In this document: positions 1 through 5,600 of the stretch, one piece after another
Layout of the letters: every line of letters begins with the position of its first letter
How positions within the stretch are numbered: position 1 is the stretch's first letter
From: an uncultured Brevundimonas sp.
GTDB lineage: Bacteria > Pseudomonadota > Alphaproteobacteria > Caulobacterales > Caulobacteraceae
Assembly: GCA_946481405.1 (NCBI GenBank)
Contig: CAMLNY010000032.1
Span: 1 to 8,108 of the forward strand
Direction of reading: 5' to 3'
Length of the DNA: 8,108 nucleotides
The notes under the pieces: generated by a model
Told to the model about the DNA's origin: nothing
Seen by the model: only the letters and a program-made list of their open reading frames with translations
Databases searched by the model: none
Program-made: the position numbers and the translations under genes

Positions 1-38
1 GTCAGCCGGGTGCTGAGGCTCCGGAACCGGTCGGACAT
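1..38 (-). CDS. 5' end of a downstream gene, product unknown (possibly a membrane signalling protein)
   Basis: Only the first 12 codons and part of the 13th are present, reading MSDRFRSLSTRLT. The ATG shares one base with the stop codon of the upstream cupredoxin-like gene (TGATG arrangement), which is typical of translationally coupled genes in one operon. A short, basic N-terminus of this style often precedes the first membrane segment of sensor kinases or GGDEF/EAL proteins, and genes of that kind are often found next to 'methylamine utilization protein' genes. That identity is inference from memory of similar loci; no domain is visible in the window. Confidence 0.5.
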   Translation of the reverse strand, partial: MSDRFRSLSTRL

Positions 39-685
39 CATCGGATCGCGGCTCTGGCCGAGAAGTCGCCGGTGGCCGTCTGGCGTCCCGCGCCGGCGCC
101 GATGGTCAGGGTGTAGGCCTGTTCGTTTCCACGCACGTTCAGCTGCGGATGCCAGACCACCAGCCGGGCCGCGCCCGCCGGGATCGCGGGGATGACCACG
201 TCGCCGTTGGCTCCGGTCTTGCCGGCGTACGGGGTGTCGACCACCCGCACATAGGCCAGCATCTGGTCGTGGATGTTGCAGCCCAGGGCCGCCACGCCGG
301 CGGCGGCAAAGGCATGGGTCCGCGTCTGGTCGCGACCGAACAGCTCGATCTCGAACCGGTTGCCGCGCGAGAAGGAATAGATGTGGTGGCGGACCCGAAC
401 CAGGTTCGGGAAGGCCACGGCCTGTCCTGCCGGCGCGATCAACACATAGGGCTGGAACTGGATGTCCTGCTGCACGATGCGCAGCGGCCAGGAAAAGCGG
501 ATCGGTCCGCGCGGAACCCCGGCGTTCGGCGTCACCGTGACCACGGCGTCGCGCACCGGCCGTCCGGCGTTGTCGCGAACGCTGACGGTCAGGTCGCAGA
601 ATGATCGCGAGAAGAAGACGCATAGACCTTCTGTAATCAGGCGACGTGAAGTTGGCGTAAACCAAAATGCAACCGAAAGTAGCAT
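38..685 (-). CDS. Cupredoxin-like periplasmic protein ('methylamine utilization protein' type), N-terminus damaged or mis-started
   Basis: The body of the protein, from about residue 31 (DLTVSVRD) to the end at residue 215, looks like a plastocyanin/azurin-like fold. It has a His-His pair at 100-101 (in RHHIYSFS) and a GCNIHDQM motif with Cys136, His139 and Met142, which together match type I copper ligands. The middle and C-terminal part (YAGKTGANG, then WHPQLNV) resembles the carboxypeptidase-regulatory-like segment that follows in this family. Such proteins are secreted, but residues 1-30 from the ATG at 685 are not a convincing signal peptide and that ATG has no ribosome binding site. A better start, MRLLLAIIL at 623 with AGAAGG just upstream, is in another frame and meets the body after 28 bases. 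A small deletion there is likely. The name 'methylamine utilization' is a database label; nothing here supports methylamine metabolism. The role is probably electron transfer or metal handling in the periplasm. Confidence 0.75.
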   Translation of the reverse strand: MLLSVAFWFTPTSRRLITEGLCVFFSRSFCDLTVSVRDNAGRPVRDAVVTVTPNAGVPRGPIRFSWPLRIVQQDIQFQPYVLIAPAGQAVAFPNLVRVRHHIYSFSRGNRFEIELFGRDQTRTHAFAAAGVAALGCNIHDQMLAYVRVVDTPYAGKTGANGDVVIPAIPAGAARLVVWHPQLNVRGNEQAYTLTIGAGAGRQTATGDFSARAAIR

Positions 686-732
686 AAGGCTGTTCTGGAA
701 GCGCCGGCGCCATGTCCGGTTGCTGACGCCGC

Positions 733-747
733 TTTACTTGAGTTTAA
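733..747 (+). promoter_or_regulatory. Possible CtrA-like site in the divergent intergenic region
   Basis: TTTA, seven bases, then TTAA followed by CC differs by one base from the TTAA-N7-TTAA consensus bound by the alphaproteobacterial cell-cycle regulator CtrA. It lies 53 bases before the GTG start of the DUF3034 gene and in the region that must hold the promoters of both divergent units (686-799). An AT-rich match of this length can arise by chance, so this is only a candidate. No clear -35/-10 pair could be assigned. Confidence 0.2.
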
Positions 748-799
748 CCACGAGGGCCTAGACGGGACCGAACAACGGTTCCCGTACAAGGCTCTTCCC

Positions 800-1693
800 G
801 TGAAGGTTATTTCCTGTGCGCTTGCCGTTCTGGCTGTGATGGCTGCGCCCATGGCCGCCTCGGCCCAGGCCTTCGACTGGATTCCGGAGAGCCGTATCGG
901 CGGCAAGCTCCTGCTGACCGGCGGCGTCTCGACGGTCGAGGGCTCCGGCGGCGGCGGCCTCGCCACCTGGGCGACCACCACCGGCTATGGCGACGAGGAC
1001 GGCATCGGCGGCAACGTCCACGCGACCTATGTGAACCTGCCCGACTATGAACTGCGCGCGTGGGGCGCGGCGGTCGGGCTGTGGGACCGGGTCGAACTGT
1101 CGGTCGCGCGTCAGGAGTTCGACACCGGCGACACCGGCGCCCTTCTCGGCCTCGGTCAGGGCTTCACCTTCACCCAGGACATCGTGGGCGTGAAGGTCAA
1201 GCTGGTCGGCGACGCCATCTATGATCAGGACACCTGGCTGCCCCAGGTCGCCGTCGGCCTTCAGCACAAGTCCAACGACCAGGGCGCCATCATCCGCGCT
1301 GTCGGCGGCGAGGATGACGAGGGTACGGAGTATTATGTCGCCGCGACCAAGCTGTTCCTCGCCGACAGCCTCCTGCTCTCCGGCACGGTCCGTTTCACCG
1401 ACGCGAACCAGACGGGCCTTCTCGGCTTCGGCGGCGACCGCAACTCCGACATGGAGCCCCAGTTCGAGGGTTCGGTCGGCTATCTGCTGAACCGCAATCT
1501 GGTCGTCGGCGCCGAATACCGGACAAAGCCCGACAATCTCGGCTTCGCGGGCGAGGACGACTGGCTGGACGTCTATGCCGCCTGGGCCCTGAACCGCCAT
1601 CTGTCCGTCACGGCCGCGTACGTCGATCTGGGCGCCATCGCGACCTTCCAGGACCAGCGCGGCTTCTATCTCTCGCTCCAGGCCGGGTTCTGA
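800..1693 (+). CDS. DUF3034 family protein, probable outer-membrane beta-barrel
   Basis: This 297-residue protein begins with a clear signal peptide (MKVISCALAVLAVMAAPMAA, with SAQA near residue 23 as the likely cleavage site). The rest consists of alternating short amphipathic strands and Gly/Asp-rich turns, ending in FYLSLQAGF with a C-terminal Phe, as in outer-membrane barrels. The IGGKLLLTGGVSTVEG opening and the GLATWATTTGYG segment resemble DUF3034 proteins; this is family recognition by eye. The start is GTG, with AAGG about eight bases upstream. The next gene starts two bases after the stop, so the two are surely one operon. The function of DUF3034 is unknown; a passive porin or a structural partner for the haemoglobin and cupredoxin next door are both possible. 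The reading frame is intact throughout. Confidence 0.85.
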   Translation: MKVISCALAVLAVMAAPMAASAQAFDWIPESRIGGKLLLTGGVSTVEGSGGGGLATWATTTGYGDEDGIGGNVHATYVNLPDYELRAWGAAVGLWDRVELSVARQEFDTGDTGALLGLGQGFTFTQDIVGVKVKLVGDAIYDQDTWLPQVAVGLQHKSNDQGAIIRAVGGEDDEGTEYYVAATKLFLADSLLLSGTVRFTDANQTGLLGFGGDRNSDMEPQFEGSVGYLLNRNLVVGAEYRTKPDNLGFAGEDDWLDVYAAWALNRHLSVTAAYVDLGAIATFQDQRGFYLSLQAGF

Positions 1694-1695
1694 CC

Positions 1696-2232
1696 ATGCG
1701 CATCCTGATCCTCGCCTCGGCGGTCACCCTGCTGGCCGCGCCCGCCTTCGCCCAGGACACGTCACAGGACGACTTCGCGGCGCCGCCCATCGTCATGTCG
1801 ACCGAGCATCCGGATGAAGAGGCGGTCGAACCCTATGAGCGGTCCAACGCCCACGCCGGCGCGACCCCGTTCGAGGGCACGACCATGTGGGAGGCCTTCC
1901 ATGGCGCCGAGGGCGTGTCGCGCATCGTCGACGCTCTCGTTGACCGCAGCACGGCCGACCCGCGTATCTCCGAAACCTTCGTCAGCCACGATCTGGTCCG
2001 CCTGCGTCGCGTGCTGAAGGAGCAGTTCGGCTACATCCTCGGCGGGCCGGTCACCTATTCCGGACGCGATATGGCGACCTCGCACCGTGACCTGGGTCTT
2101 CAGCCCTCGGACATGGGCGCCCTGGTCGAGAACCTGCAGATCGCCATGTCGGAGGAGGGCGTGGCCTTCCCGGCCCAGAACCGCTTCCTGGCAAAACTTG
2201 CACCGATGCGGCGCGATGTTGTGACCCGCTAG
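1696..2232 (+). CDS. Exported group 1 truncated haemoglobin
   Basis: The protein has 178 residues. Residues 1-19 form a signal peptide (ending APAFA before Gln20), followed by an acidic linker to about residue 60 and then a 2-on-2 globin domain of about 115 residues. Support for the group 1 truncated globin family comes from the LGGPVTYSGRDM segment (115-126), the probable proximal haem ligand His130 in SHRDLGL, and the C-terminal helix pattern LVENLQIAMSEEGV. Phe95 lies where the B-helix distal pocket aromatic is expected. Family members bind O2, NO or CO and can detoxify NO. Most are cytoplasmic, so a Sec signal is unusual and would put this one in the periplasm, beside the DUF3034 barrel encoded immediately upstream. 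Its electron donor is unknown; the divergently encoded cupredoxin is a speculative candidate. Confidence in the family is good; the physiological role is open. Confidence 0.87.
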   Translation: MRILILASAVTLLAAPAFAQDTSQDDFAAPPIVMSTEHPDEEAVEPYERSNAHAGATPFEGTTMWEAFHGAEGVSRIVDALVDRSTADPRISETFVSHDLVRLRRVLKEQFGYILGGPVTYSGRDMATSHRDLGLQPSDMGALVENLQIAMSEEGVAFPAQNRFLAKLAPMRRDVVTR

Positions 2233-2261
2233 GGTTCCAGACCAGAAAACCTGTATCGCAC

Positions 2262-2279
2262 CGCAACAAAACTGTTGCG
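2262..2279. promoter_or_regulatory. Perfect 7-bp palindrome (hairpin or operator) between the globin and the Anbu cluster
   Basis: CGCAACA and TGTTGCG are perfect reverse complements around a four-base AAAC centre, 30 bases after the globin stop and 69 bases before the ATP-grasp ATG. There is no T tract after it, so it is a poor intrinsic terminator. It could stall or process the upstream transcript, or act as a dimeric repressor operator for the downstream cluster. Which one cannot be told from the sequence. Confidence 0.4.
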
Positions 2280-2347
2280 CATCGGTTGTCGCCCGGTCCA
2301 CGCTGGCTGTTCAGCAAGACGCGGGAGCGACCGTCACGTTCGACGAA

Positions 2348-3734
2348 ATGTCAGGCCATGCCGGATCGGAGGAGGTCCGCAAGAGCTACCGGACGCTCGC
2401 GCGGTGGCTCGAGACCGCGCCGCCGGACCTGCTCCAGGCCCGCTCGCGTCAGGCGGAGCTGTTCTTCCGCCGCATGGGGGTGACCTTCGCCGTCTATGGC
2501 GACGTGGAGTCCAATGAACGCCTGATCCCCTTCGATGTAGTGCCGCGCATTATCGGCAAGTCCGAATGGGACGAGCTGGAAAAGGGGCTGAAGCAGCGCG
2601 TCAGCGCGATCAACGCCTTCCTGAAGGACATCTACGGACCGCAGGATTGCATCAAGGCCGGCATCGTCCCGGCCGAACTGATCTTCACCAACCCCCACTA
2701 CCGGCCCGAGATGCAGGGCCGCCGCCCGCCGGGCGACATCTGGACCCACATCTGCGGCGTCGATCTGGTGCGCACGGGCGAGGACGGCTTCGTGGTGCTT
2801 GAGGACAACTGCCGCACCCCTTCGGGCGTCTCCTACATGCTGGAGAACCGCGAGATGATGATGCGGCTGTTCCCGGACCTGTTCGCCGAGCACCGCATCC
2901 GCCCGGTCGAGACCTATACGGACATGCTGCTGGCCAGCCTTCGCGCCAGCGCCCCGGACCACGCCGGCGCGGACCCCAACATCGTAGTCCTGACCCCCGG
3001 GCCGTTCAATTCGGCCTACTACGAACACTCCTTCCTGGCCGACAAGCTGGGGGTGGAGCTGGTCGAGGGCGGGGATCTGTTCGTCGATGACGACGTCGTT
3101 TTCATGCGCACGACCGAGGGCCCCCAACGGGTCGACGTCATCTATCGCCGGGTCGACGACGACTGGCTGGATCCGCTGACCTTCCGCCCCGACTCCTCCG
3201 TCGGCCTATGCTGCGGGCAATGTGACCCTGGCCAACGCGGTCGGCACGGGCGTGGCGGACGACAAGGCCGTCTACACCTACATGCCGGATATCATTAAGT
3301 TCTTCTCCGGCGGCGACCCCATTCTCGGCAATGTCCCCACCTGGCGCTGTCGCGAGCCCGACGCGTTGAAGGAGGTCCTCGACAAGCTCCCCGAGCTGGT
3401 CGTGAAAGAGGTTGGCGGCTCCGGCGGTTACGGCATGCTGGTCGGCCCCGCCTCAACCAGGGCCGAGATCGAGGACTTCCGGAAAAAGCTCATCGCCGAT
3501 CCCGACGACTTCATCGCCCAGCCGACCTTGTCGCTGTCGACGGCCCCGACGCTCGACGGCTCCGGCGCCCTGTCGCCCCGCCACGTCGACCTGCGTCCCT
3601 TCGTCCTGTCCAGCCCCGCCGGCGTCCGCGTCGCCCCGGGCGGCCTGACGCGGGTGGCGCTGAAACAGGGGTCGCTGGTGGTCAACTCCAGCCAGGGCGG
3701 AGGCACGAAAGACACCTGGGTGCTGGACGACTGA
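2348..3734 (+). pseudogene. Circularly permuted ATP-grasp protein of the Anbu cluster (DUF404/DUF407 type), frameshifted
   Basis: Two adjacent reading frames together make one family member. The first part (from 2348 to about 3205) has FAVYGD, RLIPFDVVPRII, ICGVDLVR, EDNCRTPSGVSYMLENR, LTPGPFNSAYYEHSFLA and DVIYRRVDDDWLDPL. The second part (3207-3734, another frame) continues [46 protein letters not shown] and [13 protein letters not shown], which form the ATP-binding part of the fold. Between FRPDSSVG and YAAGNV, family members have about seven residues (VPGLxxA); here one base remains, so about 20 bases appear to be missing. Translated as is, the first part runs into an out-of-frame tail ending at 3298. 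The family is predicted to be an amidoligase joining a carboxylate to an amine using ATP. The annotated ATG may not be the original start (see findings). The stop overlaps the alpha-E start by one base. The gene is non-functional as written, unless the lesion is an assembly error. Confidence 0.85.
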
Positions 3735-4672
3735 TGCTGAGCCGCACCGCAGAGAGCCTGTACTGGACGGGCCGCTATATGGAGCGGGCCGATTTCCTCG
3801 CGCGCATTCTGGAGGCGGCCCTGCGTCTGGCCGCCCTTCCGGCCCGCGACGGCGCCGCCGCCACGGCCTGGGCCTCGGCCATCGCCTCGGCGGGGGTGTC
3901 GCGTCAGTTCGCCGCCAGCGCCCGCACACCGTCCGAGAAATCGGTCCGCGAATACCTCGCCTTCGCCCCGGACAATCCGTCGTCGATCCGCGCCTGCATC
4001 ACTGCGGCCCGCACCAACGCCCGTTCGGTCCGCACAGCCCTGACCATCGAGCTCTGGGAAGCCATCAACGGCGCCTGGAACGGTCTGGGCGAGTTCGGCG
4101 AGCCGACCAAGCGCGACGACTTCGTCCGCTTCCTGGAATGGGTGAAGGGCGTGTCGCTGGCCGTCGAGGGCGCCTCCTCGCGGACCATGCTGCGCAACGA
4201 CGCCTACTGGTTCCTGCGACTGGGGATGGCGATCGAGCGGGCCGACAACACCGCCCGCCTGCTGGACGTGAAATACCATCTGCTGCTGCCGGCCGGTGAG
4301 CGGGTCGGCGGTCAGCTCGACTATTTCCAGTGGACGACGCTGCTGCGCGAGGTCTCGGCCCTGACCGCCTATCGCTGGGTCTATCGTGAGAGTGTCCGGC
4401 CGTGGCTGGTCGCCGACCTGATGGTCCTGAACCGCCAGATGCCGCGCTCCCTGGCCAGCTGTCAGGCCATGATCGTCTCCTATCTGGAGAAGCTGGCCGC
4501 CGACTACGGCCGGCGCGGTCCGGCCCAGCGCCTCGCCTCGGCCCGTCTGACCCGGTTCAACGAGACCAGTATCGAAGAGATCTTTCAGTCGGGTCTGCAC
4601 GAATACATCCTGGCCTTCCTGAGCGAGAACAACGCCCTGGCCAGCGCCATCCACGACCAGTACCTGGTGTAG
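3734..4672 (+). CDS. Alpha-E domain protein of the Anbu cluster
   Basis: This 312-residue, almost entirely helical protein opens with MLSRTAESLYWTGRYMERAD, the hallmark of the alpha-E family. It also carries DNPSSI, NARSVR and, at about residues 152-181, MLRNDAYWFLRLGMAIERAD followed by NTARLLDVKY. The length matches the family (about 310) and no lesion is visible. It starts on the last base of the ATP-grasp stop (TGATG), so its translation is probably coupled to that gene. A premature stop in the broken upstream frame at 3296-3298 could therefore reduce its expression. Its stop is six bases before the transglutaminase start. Alpha-E proteins nearly always accompany this ATP-grasp and transglutaminase pair. 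Their biochemical role is unknown; they are proposed to act with the amidoligase as a partner or scaffold. Confidence 0.92.
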   Translation: MLSRTAESLYWTGRYMERADFLARILEAALRLAALPARDGAAATAWASAIASAGVSRQFAASARTPSEKSVREYLAFAPDNPSSIRACITAARTNARSVRTALTIELWEAINGAWNGLGEFGEPTKRDDFVRFLEWVKGVSLAVEGASSRTMLRNDAYWFLRLGMAIERADNTARLLDVKYHLLLPAGERVGGQLDYFQWTTLLREVSALTAYRWVYRESVRPWLVADLMVLNRQMPRSLASCQAMIVSYLEKLAADYGRRGPAQRLASARLTRFNETSIEEIFQSGLHEYILAFLSENNALASAIHDQYLV

Positions 4673-4678
4673 GCGGCG

Positions 4679-5512
4679 ATGCGCATCCGGATCGATCACG
4701 AAACCCGATACGCCTACGACCGCGCCGCCCGGTTCATCGTCCAGGTGCTGCGCCTGACGCCGCGCTCGACCGAGGGCCAGCAGGTCCGCGACTGGCGTAT
4801 CGAGACCGACGTCGACGCCCATCTGCGCCGGTCCGAGGACGCCTTCGGCAACATCGTCCACTCCCTCTATACCGAGCGTCCGACCAACGGCCTGATGGTC
4901 CGGGTGACTGGCGAGATCGCCACGGTCGACACCGGCGGCGTCCTGCGCGGCAGCCCCGAACGCCTGTCTCCGCTGGTCTTCCTTCGCGACACCCCCCTGA
5001 CCCAGGCCGACGCCGCCCTGCGCCAGCTGGCCGCCGAGGCGGGGAGGGCGACTCGCTGACCCGCCTGCACCGGCTGATGGCCCTGATCCACGGCCAGGTC
5101 GCCTTCATGGTCGGCGCCACCACCCCCGATCACACCGCCGCTGACGCCTTCGCCCAGAAGCAGGGCGTCTGTCAGGATCACGCCCAGATCTTCATCTCGG
5201 CCGCCCGGCGCATGGGCATCCCGGCCCGCTATGTCTCGGGCCATCTGCATCGCACCGACGGCATCGAACATCAGGAGGCCGCCCACGCCTGGGCCGAGGC
5301 CTGGGTCGAGGATCTGGGCTGGGTTCGACGCGGCCAACGGCGTCTGTCCGACCGAACATTATGTCCGCGTCGCCTGCGGCCTTGACGCGCTCGGCGCCTC
5401 GCCGATCCGGGGGACCAGCTACGGCGGCGGTCGCGAGACGATGAGCGTGGCCCTGCGTGTGCGTCAGATGCAACAGACCCAGCAGCAACAGCAGCGGCAG
5501 GGCTGGTCGTGA
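4679..5512 (+). pseudogene. Transglutaminase-like cysteine peptidase of the Anbu cluster, two frameshifts
   Basis: Three reading frames in series rebuild one protein of about 280 residues. The N-terminal part (4679 to about 5044) starts MRIRIDHETRYAYDRAARF, the usual beginning of bacterial transglutaminase-like proteins. The core (5044-5323, shifted) has the catalytic Cys in GVCQDHA (codon 5170-5172) and His in AAHAWAEAW (codon 5284-5286). The C-terminal part (from 5324) begins FDAANG with the catalytic Asp (codon 5327-5329) and runs to SYGGGRETMSV and a Gln-rich tail. All three catalytic residues survive but in different frames. The first break is one missing G in a G run at 5041-5044. The second is just after TGG at 5320-5322, where family members read WVGFD and about five bases are missing. 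As written, translation from 4679 stops at 5059. Members of this fold cleave or cross-link peptides at Gln or amide bonds; here it probably acts on the product of the ATP-grasp enzyme. Confidence 0.87.
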
Positions 5513-5516
5513 ACGC

Positions 5517-5551
5517 CGTTAACCTCGTCTTGAATCCCGAATCTGTTAACG
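5517..5551. promoter_or_regulatory. Paired GTTAAC inverted repeat upstream of the Anbu gene
   Basis: CGTTAAC (5517-5523) and GTTAACG (5545-5551) are perfect seven-base inverted arms with a 21-base spacer, in the 88-base gap between the transglutaminase stop and the Anbu ATG. A TTGAAT at 5530-5535 lies between them and could be a -35 element, with the second arm overlapping a possible -10. The arrangement suits a separate, regulated promoter for the protease, but the core promoter assignment is weak. TTAA motifs also resemble CtrA half-sites; the spacing does not fit a full CtrA site. Confidence 0.35.
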
Positions 5552-5552
5552 T

Positions 5553-5577
5553 GATCCCTTCTTCCCGGTGGGGGATC
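5553..5577 (+). other. Small hairpin in the leader of the Anbu gene
   Basis: GATCCC (5553-5558) and GGGATC (5572-5577) form a six-base stem with a 13-base loop, ending 23 bases before the Anbu ATG. No good Shine-Dalgarno lies in the usual position before that ATG, so the leader structure may matter for translation, or may simply reflect GC-rich sequence. Confidence 0.25.
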
Positions 5578-5600
5578 GGCGCGGGGGCCGGTCTATCGCT

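Noticed and set aside
764..783. Imperfect dyad GGGACCG / CGGTTCCC before the DUF3034 start
   Set aside because: The arms match only with a bulged base and the stem is short; such partial dyads are common in GC-rich leaders.
758..1600. Minus-strand open frame of 280 codons opposite the DUF3034 gene
   Set aside because: It is an antisense shadow; the plus strand has a signal peptide, a barrel pattern and an operon partner.
3428..4861. Long minus-strand open frame of 477 codons
   Set aside because: It lies opposite the well-supported ATP-grasp, alpha-E and transglutaminase genes, its composition is the Gly/Arg/Gln/Asp-rich pattern of antisense frames in GC-rich DNA, and it shows no family motif.
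5036..5332. Programmed ribosomal frameshifting as an explanation for the transglutaminase frames
   Set aside because: Two shifts would be needed, neither site has a canonical slippery heptamer, and at the second site conserved residues are missing, which frameshifting would not replace.
4402..5385. Plus-strand open frame of 327 codons spanning the alpha-E end and the transglutaminase core
   Set aside because: Only its last third, from about 5044, is real protein (the transglutaminase core displaced by the frameshift). The first two thirds are out-of-frame Arg/Pro-rich sequence over the alpha-E gene and the transglutaminase N-terminus.
5560..5590. G-rich stretch before Anbu as a G-quadruplex
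   Set aside because: There are only two runs of three or more G in the stretch, not four.
5568..5600. GTG at 5568 as the Anbu start
   Set aside because: It would add 11 residues before the Met-Thr and so hide the catalytic N-terminal threonine; members of the family start directly at MT.
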